From Actinomycetota bacterium (GTDB lineage Bacteria > Actinomycetota > Thermoleophilia > Solirubrobacterales > 70-9), in contig JAFDWO010000153.1 of the NCBI GenBank assembly GCA_018268415.1, positions 1 to 62,548 on the forward strand: 62,548 bases of DNA. The letters run 5' to 3'. Numbering within the stretch: the stretch's first letter is position 1; each line of letters opens with the position of its first letter. A model generated the notes under the pieces. That model had not been told where the DNA came from, ran no database searches, and saw only the letters and a list, made by a program, of their open reading frames with translations. The position numbers and the translations under genes were made by a program. This document shows, piece by piece, positions 23,904 to 31,533 of this stretch.

Positions 23904-25093
23904 GAGGCAGACGACAGAGGCGGGCCGCCGCACCGCTCGCCCTGGTCGGCGTGGCGGTCGCGGTCGGCGCGCTCCTGCTGGCGGGATGCGGCGGCGCCTC
24001 GCCGGCGTCCCCGCCCGCCCGCAGCTGGTCACAGGTTCTGTCCGAAGCGCGTGGGCAGACGGTCGAGTGGTGGATGTACGGGGGGGACGCCGCGACCGAC
24101 GAATTCGTCGACGATTACGTCAAGCCGGCAGCGGCGAAGCTCGGCGTAACGGTCGACCGGGTCCCGGTGAGCGACACCGTGGAAGCCGTCGACCGCGTCG
24201 TCGCCGAGCGTAAGGCGGGAAAGTCCTCGGGAGGGGCGGTCGATCTGATCTGGATCAACGGAGAAAACTTCGTCGAAGGCAAGGAAGCCGGACTCTGGCT
24301 GAAGGACTGGGCGCGGAGCCTCCCGAACTCGCGCTACGTCGACTGGACGGAGCCGGTGATCAACCGCGACTTCCAGGTGCCGGTCGCCGGGCAGGAGTCG
24401 CCCTGGCAGGGCGCTGCGTTCGTCTTCGGCTACAACTCGACCGCGGTCAGCTCGCCGCCGACCAGCTTCCCGGAGCTGTTGGCCTGGGCGAAGGCCCATC
24501 CCGGACGGTTCACCTATCCCGCCCCGCCGGACTTCACCGGGGCGGCCTTCGTCAGGCAGGTGATCCAACGCCTCGGGGGCGTCCGGCAGGGGCTGCGCTA
24601 TCTCGAGGCGCTGAAGCCCTACCAGTGGGAAGGTGGGAGCCAGTTCCCAACCTCGATCGATGAGCTCGATCAGCTCTTCGCCAACGAACAGGTCGACTTC
24701 GACATGAGCTACAACGCGAACTTCCTCGAGCTCAGCGTCAGGAAGGGTGAGTTCCCATCGACCGTGCGGCCGTTCCTGATCGGCGGTGGGGCGTTGCAGA
24801 ACACCTCCTACGTGACGATCCCGGCCAACGCCGCCCATGCCGCCGGGGCGGAGGTCGTGGCCAACCTCCTGCTCGACCCGAGATTGCAGACCGCGATGGC
24901 GGACCCCGGCGTGCTCGGGACCCCGTCTGTCCTCGACCCGTCCCGCCTTCCGCCGGCGGCGGCGGCCGCGCTGCGCAAGCGGAGCGCCGGCAGCCCGTTC
25001 CTGCCGGCGAGCCTCGGCGAACCGCTCGGCGAGCTGCCGGCGGGGAGGGATGTCCCGATCGAAGAAGCATGGACCAGGGCGGTGCTGAGATAG
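23900..25093 (+). CDS. ynjB: YnjB-family ABC transporter substrate-binding lipoprotein
   Basis: A 397-aa exported solute-binding protein. The signal ends in the lipobox LLLAGCGG with the lipidated Cys near residue 30. WSQVLSEARGQTVEWWMYGGD, GAVDLIWINGENFVEGKEAGL, YPAPPDFTGAAFVRQ and YVTIPANAAHAAGAEVVANLL match the E. coli YnjB pattern closely. The ligand of the Ynj system is not established. It heads an operon with the ATPase and two permeases and has its own sigma-type promoter. Confidence 0.88.
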   Translation: MRGRRQRRAAAPLALVGVAVAVGALLLAGCGGASPASPPARSWSQVLSEARGQTVEWWMYGGDAATDEFVDDYVKPAAAKLGVTVDRVPVSDTVEAVDRVVAERKAGKSSGGAVDLIWINGENFVEGKEAGLWLKDWARSLPNSRYVDWTEPVINRDFQVPVAGQESPWQGAAFVFGYNSTAVSSPPTSFPELLAWAKAHPGRFTYPAPPDFTGAAFVRQVIQRLGGVRQGLRYLEALKPYQWEGGSQFPTSIDELDQLFANEQVDFDMSYNANFLELSVRKGEFPSTVRPFLIGGGALQNTSYVTIPANAAHAAGAEVVANLLLDPRLQTAMADPGVLGTPSVLDPSRLPPAAAAALRKRSAGSPFLPASLGEPLGELPAGRDVPIEEAWTRAVLR

Positions 25094-26160
25094 GAGGCCT
25101 TGCCTGTCGGGGCCTAACCGTGGCGCGTGGCAAGGCGCCGGTCCTCCGCGGCCTCGACCTCGAGGTCCCCGCCGGCACCCGCACCGTCCTGGTCGGACCC
25201 TCGGGCGCCGGCAAGACGACCCTGCTGCGGGCGATCGCCGGGCTGGAATCGATCGACGGCGGGACGATCGAGCTCGGCTCGCGCCGCATCGACCGGCTGG
25301 CGGCACACCGCCGGCACTGCGCGGTCGTGTTCCAGGAGCCGCGGCTTCTGCCGCACCTCGACGCCGCCGAGAACGTCGCCTTTGCGATGCGGGCGGCCGG
25401 TGTAGGCCGCAGGGAGCGCCGGGCGCGCGCCACGGTCCTGCTCGCCGACGTCGGGCTCGACGGCTTCGGCGCCCGCCGGGTGAACGAGCTCTCCGGCGGT
25501 GAGCAGCAGCGGATCGCCCTGGCGCGGGCGCTCTGCGCCGACCCTCAGATCCTCCTGCTCGACGAGCCGCTCTCGGCCGTCGACACCAACCGCCGTGAGG
25601 ATCTGCGTTCGCTGATCGTGGCCCTTCAGCAGGATCGGCACCTGACCACCGTGTTCGTCACCCACGACCGTGCCGAGGCGGCTCAGCTCGGAGAGCGTGT
25701 GGCGCTGATGCTGGAGGGAAGGATCGTCCAGCACGACGAGCCCAGGGCTCTCTTCGAGCGGCCCTCCTCGCCGATCGTCGCCAGGTTCTTCGGCTCGACG
25801 AACATCTTGCGGGGGGTGGTGCGAAACGGTCAGATGCCGGTCGGTGACGCGATCGTCGCGATGCCGGGACCTGACGGGGAGGCGTGCGTGACGATCCGCC
25901 CCGAGCGTCTGCGCCTCGACCCCGACGGCCCCCTGGAGCTGCAGGTCCTCGAGGCGACCTACACCGGCACCGGGGTGCGGTTGAAGCTTGCCGACCGGGA
26001 GCTGCGCCTGGAGGCGACGGTCCCGCCCGCCGTGGCGCCGGTCGCCGGTGAGTGGGTGGGGATCGCGCTGCCGCTCGAGGACATCTGGCGGATCCCCTCC
26101 GCCCTGCCGGCCGACGCGGCCGGGGAGCCGGACCCCGACCTCGAGCGATGGCGGTCCTAG
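25069..26160 (+). CDS. ynjD: ABC transporter ATPase (YnjD-like, with TOBE domain)
   Basis: A 363-aa nucleotide-binding subunit. Walker A GPSGAGKTTLL (about 43-53), Q-loop VVFQEPRLLP, signature LSGGEQQRIALA, Walker B ILLLDEPLSAVD, H-loop FVTHDRAEA. A TOBE-like regulatory domain makes up the last 100 residues (VTIRPERLRLDPDG, EATYTGTGVRLKL), which E. coli YnjD lacks. The start overlaps the ynjB-like gene by 25 bp, so it is translationally linked. It energises the importer formed with the two following permeases. Confidence 0.9.
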   Translation: MDQGGAEIGGLACRGLTVARGKAPVLRGLDLEVPAGTRTVLVGPSGAGKTTLLRAIAGLESIDGGTIELGSRRIDRLAAHRRHCAVVFQEPRLLPHLDAAENVAFAMRAAGVGRRERRARATVLLADVGLDGFGARRVNELSGGEQQRIALARALCADPQILLLDEPLSAVDTNRREDLRSLIVALQQDRHLTTVFVTHDRAEAAQLGERVALMLEGRIVQHDEPRALFERPSSPIVARFFGSTNILRGVVRNGQMPVGDAIVAMPGPDGEACVTIRPERLRLDPDGPLELQVLEATYTGTGVRLKLADRELRLEATVPPAVAPVAGEWVGIALPLEDIWRIPSALPADAAGEPDPDLERWRS

Positions 26161-27026
26161 ACCGGCGCTCCGCCCGGCCCGCGTCGCCGGTCGGGCGGCG
26201 GCCGGGAGCGCGCGGATCGAGCGATGTCGTCCGCCTCCTGCCCGCCCTGCTGGTCACCGTCGTGCTCTTCGGCGGTGCCCTGGTGGGGGCGGTCAAACAG
26301 AGCGTCGAACCACCGCTCGGCGGGGCGGTCTCGACCTGGTCCCTGGACAGCTGGCGGGCCATGTTCTCCGATCCGGGCTTCTGGGACGCGTTGCGCTTCT
26401 CGACCCAGCTGGCGCTGATCGCGAGCCTGGCGTCGGCCGGCATCGCACTCCTCGCCGCCACCTGGCTGCGCTCGCGAGGCCGCGGCCTGAAGACGATCTT
26501 CTCGGTGCCCGTGACCGTGCCACACCTCCTGGTCGCGGTGGTGGCGGTGTCCTGGCTCGCTCCCGGAGGAATCGCCGACCGGGCTCTCGGCAGCCTGCCG
26601 ATCGGCATCGTCCACGCCCGCTCGGGCCTCGGGATCATCCTCGTCTACGTCTACAAGGAGACGCCTTTCCTCGTCCTCCTACTGTTGGCGGTGATGGGCC
26701 GGACGCTCCGCCGCCGAGAGGAGGCCGCCGCGGTGCTCGGCGCCTCCCCCGGCCAGGTGCTGCGCTGGGTCGTCTGGCCGGCGGTCCGTCGGCCGCTTCT
26801 GATCGGCACGATGATCGTCGCCGCCTTCGTGTTCGGCGCCTTCGAGGTTCCCCTCCTCCTCGGCCCCAACTACCCGCCGACGCTTGCCACCTATGCCTTC
26901 CAGGCGACCCAGGCGAGCGCTCTCTCGGGACAGGGGAAGGCCGCGGCAAGCCTTCTCGTCGCCGCCGGCGCCTCCGTCGTCATCGGCTTCGCGATCATGC
27001 GCCTGGCGCGCGCCGGCGATGACTGA
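26148..27026 (+). CDS. ABC transporter permease 1 (YnjC N-terminal half-like)
   Basis: A 292-aa membrane subunit with about six helices and the coupling-loop EAA motif EEAAAVLGASPGQVLRWVVWPAVRRP near residues 195-218. In E. coli the Ynj permease is one fused chain; here it is split in two genes, this being the first. ATG 26,148 overlaps the ATPase end by 13 bp. Confidence 0.87.
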   Translation: MAVLDRRSARPASPVGRRPGARGSSDVVRLLPALLVTVVLFGGALVGAVKQSVEPPLGGAVSTWSLDSWRAMFSDPGFWDALRFSTQLALIASLASAGIALLAATWLRSRGRGLKTIFSVPVTVPHLLVAVVAVSWLAPGGIADRALGSLPIGIVHARSGLGIILVYVYKETPFLVLLLLAVMGRTLRRREEAAAVLGASPGQVLRWVVWPAVRRPLLIGTMIVAAFVFGAFEVPLLLGPNYPPTLATYAFQATQASALSGQGKAAASLLVAAGASVVIGFAIMRLARAGDD

Positions 27027-27789
27027 GCGGAGGATCGGTCGGTGGGTGGGGGCGACGGCGATCGTCCTCTTCGCCGCGCCGCTCGCGGTGTTGGTGGTCC
27101 AGGCGTTCGCCGAGGTCTGGCGCTATCCCGCGCTCCTTCCCCAGCAGCTCGGGCTGCGCGGCTTCCGCGTCGCCTTCGGCAGTGGCGACGCCGGGCGGGC
27201 GACGGTCGACTCGTTGGAGGTCGCCGTGACGACGACGGCACTGGCGACGGTGATCGCCTGGCCCGCCGCGCGGGCGCTGGCGCGGAGCCACGGGCCGCGG
27301 CGCACCGCCGTGCTGATGGTGCTCGCCTTGCCCTTGCTGGTGCCGCCGTTCGCGACCGGCACCGGGTTGGCGGAGTGGTTCATCCGCCTCGGCCTGGCCG
27401 ACACCCGCCTCGGCCTGGTGCTGGCCCACCTCACGGTCGTCCTGCCTTACGTCCTGCTGGTCCTGATCCCGGCCTTCAGCCCGCGGGTGATCGAGCTCGA
27501 GGAGATGGCCCGGAGCCTCGGCACCGGGCCGGTGAGGCGCCTCTTACTGGTGACCCTTCCCAGCACCGGTGCCGTCGTCGCCGCAGCCGCCCTGCTCGGC
27601 TTCCTCGTCTCCTGGAGTCAATACGGCAGCTCGCTCGCCGTCGGCGGCGGCCTGCCGATGCTGCCCCTGACCCTGCTGCCCTTCGTCGGGGCCGACCCCA
27701 CCGTCGCCGCCGCTCTCTCGCTCCTCTTCCTGGTGCCGGCGATCCTCGCGCTTGCGCTCGCCTCCCGCGGCACACGGGAGGCCCTGTGA
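27019..27789 (+). CDS. ABC transporter permease 2 (YnjC C-terminal half-like)
   Basis: A 256-aa permease with six helices. The EAA-type loop is LEEMARSLGTGPVRRLLLVTLPSTG near residues 160-184. It overlaps the first permease by 8 bp. The C-terminal helices end in GTREAL. Together the four genes 23,900-27,789 form a full importer. Confidence 0.87.
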   Translation: MTERRIGRWVGATAIVLFAAPLAVLVVQAFAEVWRYPALLPQQLGLRGFRVAFGSGDAGRATVDSLEVAVTTTALATVIAWPAARALARSHGPRRTAVLMVLALPLLVPPFATGTGLAEWFIRLGLADTRLGLVLAHLTVVLPYVLLVLIPAFSPRVIELEEMARSLGTGPVRRLLLVTLPSTGAVVAAAALLGFLVSWSQYGSSLAVGGGLPMLPLTLLPFVGADPTVAAALSLLFLVPAILALALASRGTREAL

Positions 27790-27890
27790 TCGCGGCGAGG
27801 CGCGGATCCCGCCGGCCGCGAACCGTTCGGTGGCGTGCGAGGGTCTGATCGAAGGGTGATTCGATCAGCATCCATCCGGAGGGTCCGAGG

Positions 27891-29315
27891 TTGAGGGGTC
27901 GTCATGATCTCGTCGTGCTCGGCGGTGGGACCGGGGGGCTGGTCTCCGCCTTGGTCGCGGCCGGCACCGGGGCGCGGGTGGCGCTGGTCGAGGGCGAGCG
28001 CACGGGCGGCGATTGCCTGTGGACGGGCTGTGTGCCGAGCAAGAGCCTGATCGCCGCCGCAGGCCTGGCACATCGCATGCGCCACGCGGATCGAGTCGGC
28101 CTGGAGCCGGTCGACCCCCGGGTCGACTTCGCCCGGGTGATGGAGCACGTCCACGGGGCGATCCGCACGATCGCGCCCGAGGACTCGCCGCGGCGCCTGC
28201 GGGAGGCGGGAGTCGACGTGATCGAGGCGCCGGGGCGCTTCCTCGGGGCGGGCCGGCTCGAGGCCGGAGGGCGCGAGCTGCGCTTCCGCGCCGCGATCGT
28301 CGCCACCGGCTCAGAACCTCGGATGCCCCCGATCGACGGCCTCGCCGAGGCGCGGCCGCTGACCAGCGACAGCGTCTGGGGCCTGCGCGAGCTTCCCGGC
28401 CGCCTCGTCATCCTCGGCGGCGGGCCGATCGGCTGCGAGCTCGGGCAGGCCTTCGCGCGACTCGGGTCGCGGGTGACGATCGTCCAGCGGGCCGAGCGGC
28501 TCCTCGTCAAGGAGGAGCCGCGGGCAAGCATGCTGATCGCGGCGCGGCTCGCCGCCGAGGGGGTCGACGTGCGGCTCTCGAGTGGAGCCGAGGCGGTGGA
28601 GGGCGACACGCTGGTCCTCGCCGACGGCGAGAGGATCGGATTCGACCGGCTCCTCGTCGCCACCGGCCGCACACCGCGCACGGTGGGGTTCGGCCTCGAC
28701 TCGATCGGCGTCAGGCTCGACGGTAGCGGCGCCGTGGAGGTCGACCGGACGCTGCGGACCAGCGCCGCTGGCATCTACGCGGTCGGCGACGTGACGGGGC
28801 TACTGCCCTTCACCCACGTCGCCGCCCACCACGCCCGGGTGGCGACGCCCAATGCGCTATTTCACACCCGTGCCAAGATCGACACCACCTTGCCGTGGGC
28901 GACGTTCACCGACCCCGAGGTCGGCCGTGTCGGCCTGACCGAGGAGGAGGCCCGCCGACGCTGGGGCAGCAAGGCGATAGTCGTCCAGGCAAGCTACGCC
29001 ACGCTCGACCGGGCGATCACGGCGGGCGAGGCCGACGGGTTCGTCAAGCTCGTCGGCGATCCCCGCGGCAGGTTGAAGGGAGCGACCGTGGCGGCGGTCG
29101 CCGCAGGCGAGGCGATCGCCGAGCTGAGCGCCTGGATGGCCGAGGGGGCGAAGATCGACGACATCTCCCGGGCAGTCCATCCATATCCGACCTTCGCCGA
29201 AGGGGCGGCGCGGGCCGCCGACACCCATCTGGCGGCGCGGTACTCGAGCCCTCGAGTCAGAGCGCTCTCGCGAGCCGCCCTCGCACTTCTTCGGGCGCTC
29301 GAGCGCCCGCGTTAG
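27891..29315 (+). CDS. FAD-dependent disulfide oxidoreductase, lipoamide-dehydrogenase/MerA-like
   Basis: A 474-aa class I flavoprotein. DLVVLGGGTGGLVSAL binds FAD, GGDCLWTGCVPSK is the C-x4-C pair, LVILGGGPIGCELGQ binds NAD(P)H, IYAVGDVTG is the third site. Unlike the other two paralogues in this element, the C-terminal HPYPTFAEGA keeps the catalytic His-Glu pair, so it should act on a dithiol substrate. The only start in frame is TTG 27,891. Two GGGTC boxes (27,841, 27,881) lie upstream, but their -35 partners are weak. Confidence 0.85.
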   Translation: MRGRHDLVVLGGGTGGLVSALVAAGTGARVALVEGERTGGDCLWTGCVPSKSLIAAAGLAHRMRHADRVGLEPVDPRVDFARVMEHVHGAIRTIAPEDSPRRLREAGVDVIEAPGRFLGAGRLEAGGRELRFRAAIVATGSEPRMPPIDGLAEARPLTSDSVWGLRELPGRLVILGGGPIGCELGQAFARLGSRVTIVQRAERLLVKEEPRASMLIAARLAAEGVDVRLSSGAEAVEGDTLVLADGERIGFDRLLVATGRTPRTVGFGLDSIGVRLDGSGAVEVDRTLRTSAAGIYAVGDVTGLLPFTHVAAHHARVATPNALFHTRAKIDTTLPWATFTDPEVGRVGLTEEEARRRWGSKAIVVQASYATLDRAITAGEADGFVKLVGDPRGRLKGATVAAVAAGEAIAELSAWMAEGAKIDDISRAVHPYPTFAEGAARAADTHLAARYSSPRVRALSRAALALLRALERPR

Positions 29316-29462
29316 AGCGCCGGCGGCGCTCGGCCACGAATCGCGAACCGTTCGCGGGGGGAAAGGTCCAATCGGCATGAACTCCTGGCGCGGGGGCGTC
29401 CGAGTCCCCCAAGGCAGCTAAACGTCTGACGACGTTCTCGGCCAAAAACCGACCCTGGTCGC

Positions 29463-29488
29463 TGAATCCTTTTTGGCCTTCGAGGGTC
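29463..29488 (+). promoter_or_regulatory. Element sigma-type promoter before the third flavoprotein gene
   Basis: TGAATC 29,463-29,468, 15-bp spacer, GGGTC 29,484-29,488. Here the leader is long (about 80 nt) and contains a strong hairpin. Confidence 0.75.
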
Positions 29489-29493
29489 AGATC

Positions 29494-29544
29494 GGTGCCC
29501 TCGCGGGACCCGCGACCCACCCCGCGGGTCCCGCGGAGGGCACC
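29494..29544 (+). promoter_or_regulatory. Leader hairpin, 21-bp stem
   Basis: GGTGCCCTC + GCGGGACCCGCG (29,494-29,514) pairs with CGCGGGTCCCGC + GAGGGCACC (29,523-29,544), one bulged G and an 8-nt loop. It lies between the promoter and a perfect GGAGGTGA ribosome site. It has no U-tract, so it is more likely an mRNA-stabilising or regulatory structure than a terminator. Confidence 0.6.
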
Positions 29545-29573
29545 AACCAACGACCGAACCGGAGGTGACTCAG

Positions 29574-30994
29574 ATGAAGACCGAATTCGACGTGATCGTG
29601 ATCGGCGCGGGACCGGCCGGTGAGGTGCTGGCGGGCCGGGTCGCGGAACGCAGCGACAAGAGCGTGGCGATCTCGAGCGCGAGCTGGTCGGCGGCGAGTG
29701 CTCCTTCTACGCCTGCGTGCCGTCGAAGGCCCTCTTGCGTCCCGCCGAGCTACTCGCCGAGGCGGCTCGGGTCCCGGGCGCGGCGGAGGCGATGAGGGGT
29801 GGGGTGGACGTGAAAGCGGTGCTCCGGCGCCGCGATGCGATCATCGGCCACCTGCGGGACGATCATCAGCTCCCCTGGCTGGAGGAGCGCGGGATCGAGT
29901 TGATCCGCGGCCACGCCAGGCTCGAGGGTGATCGCCGGGTGAGGGTCGACGACACTCTGCTGATCGCCCGGGATGCGGTCGTCATCGCGGTCGGCAGCGC
30001 TGCGCTGATGCCGCCGATACCCGGCCTCGCCGAGGCCGGTGCCTGGTCGAACCGCGAGATCGCGACGGCGTCGGAGGTCCCGGAGAGCCTGGTGGTGCTC
30101 GGCGGCGGGGTGGTCGGCGTCGAGATGGCGCAGGCGTGGTCCTCGCTCGGCGCCAGGGTGACCGTGATCGAGGCTATGGACCAACTGCTGCCGCGCGAGG
30201 AGCCCTTCGCGGGCGAGCAGCTCCGCGAGGCCCTGGAAGGACGCGGGGTCGAGGTTCGACTTTCCACCCGGGCGACTGCGGTCGGCCGCGACGGCGGGCG
30301 CTACTCGGTAACCCTTGAGGGCGGCGGGTCGGTCGGCGGCGCGCGGCTGCTGGTGGCGGTCGGGAGGAGGCCGCTGACCACCGACCTCGGCCTGGAGAGC
30401 CTCGGCCTCGAACCCGGCCGCATCCTCGAGGTGGACGACGGCTTGCGGGTCGGCGGCAGCGAATGGCTCTATGCGGTCGGGGATGTCAACGGCCGGTCGC
30501 TGCTGACCCATTCGGGCAAGTACCAGGCCCGCGTCGCCGCCGATCGCATCCTCGGCAGCGAGGCGGTCGCGGTCGCCGACGGACCGGTCGCACCGCGGGT
30601 GATCTTCACCGATCCTCAGGTCGCGGCGGTCGGCCAGACCCTGGAGGGGGCGCTCGCGGCGGGCGTCGCCGCGGAGGCGATCGACCTGCCGACCGCGGGA
30701 ACGGCCGGCGGCGCATTCCACGGTCGCGACGCTGCCGGCACCACCCGGTTCATCATCGACGCCGAGCGCCAGCTCCTGGTGGGGGCGACCTTCGTCGGGC
30801 CCGACGTGGCGGACACGTTGCACGCGGCGACCATCGCGATCGTCGCCGCGGTGCCGATCGAGACCCTGGCCGACGCGATCGCCCCGTTCCCGACCCGCAG
30901 CGAGCTATGGCTGAAGTTCGTCGAAGCCTTTGAGCGCGTGCGCCTGCGACCGCCGAGCGACGTGGGTCCTGTGGCGGCACGGACCTCGGCATGA
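29574..30994 (+). pseudogene. MerA-like FAD-dependent oxidoreductase with a 1-nt frameshift
   Basis: ATG 29,574, 6 nt after GGAGGTGA, opens EFDVIVIGAGPAGEVLAGRV; at about 29,673 the frame changes. The next frame resumes with ELVGGECSFYACVPSKALLRP and continues to the end (LVVLGGGVVGVEMAQ, YAVGDVNG, APFPTRSELW). Compared with the paralogue at 15,196, one G of the Val-Glu codon pair is missing. The intact protein would be about 473 aa. It lacks the C-terminal His, as in MerA. Re-initiation at GTG 29,717 would lack the FAD motif and both redox Cys. Confidence 0.75.
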
Positions 30995-31532
30995 CCGCAG
31001 ACCGCCTCACGCACTACGGATGAGAGTTAGGTCTCCCCGGACGCGCACCTCCCTTTGAGAGCGATCGCGGAGCGACCCAGGAAAGAGATCGAGCCAGTCA
31101 TCCATTCATCCATCGAGATCCACAGAGCCACCCACCAGGGCCCAGGGCCACGATCCACAGCCATCGATCCAGCCACCCACGCCAGACCACCAGAGACAGA
31201 TCCGCCACCCACACCAGGCAGCGACGAGACCCACCCAGAGCACCTACAGCCACCCACCTCACGCACTATCAGTAGCTCCGCTACCGATCTGACGAACCGC
31301 CCGGCGTCGCCACCTCCGGCGGAGCGTGGCGAATCGACCCGATGCAAAACCCGCCCGCCGTTGACAACGGGGGCATGGACACCCACCGCCACCCGGTGCG
31401 ACCGCAGCCCGCACGGGTCAACCGCGGCATGGCTGACCGACCCCACCCGGTGCAACGCCGCCCCCGGCTGGCCAACGAGGGCATGGCGAAGACCCACGAC
31501 CGATCCCGCGCCCGCCGCGGACCCACCCGCTG
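30995..31532 (+). other. Transfer-origin candidate region upstream of the relaxase
   Basis: This 540-bp gap has an unusual CCA-rich, lower-GC composition at 31,080-31,265 (recurrent ATCCA, CCACCCA), then a tandem array of three 54-bp units (31,337-31,498, each with ACCCGGTGC and GGCATGG). Relaxase genes of the MobF type commonly lie next to oriT, so the nick site may be here. I cannot point to the nic sequence. Open frames across it have no recognisable domain. Confidence 0.4.
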
Positions 31533-31533
31533 A
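31342..31533 (+). CDS. Small repeat-encoded protein overlapping the relaxase start
   Basis: A 63-aa frame made of three 18-residue repeats ending in GGM, RGM and EGM, very Arg/Pro-rich. Its TGA overlaps the relaxase ATG (TGATG), which could couple translation. The frame may simply reflect the 54-bp repeats. Confidence 0.25.
   Translation: MQNPPAVDNGGMDTHRHPVRPQPARVNRGMADRPHPVQRRPRLANEGMAKTHDRSRARRGPTR

Noticed and set aside
27819..27885. Further sigma-type promoters before the flavoprotein at 27,891
   Set aside because: GGGTC boxes exist, but the upstream elements are GAACCG or TGATTC with deviating spacing, so they were not counted in the regulon.
29344..29385. CGAACC-N14-AGGTC with a 14-codon frame starting MNSWRGG
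   Set aside because: Spacing and both boxes deviate from the consensus and the tiny frame has no support.
31337..31498. 54-bp tandem units considered as CRISPR repeats or replication iterons
   Set aside because: Units are contiguous without spacers, diverged, and no replication initiator is nearby; transfer origin is the better guess.
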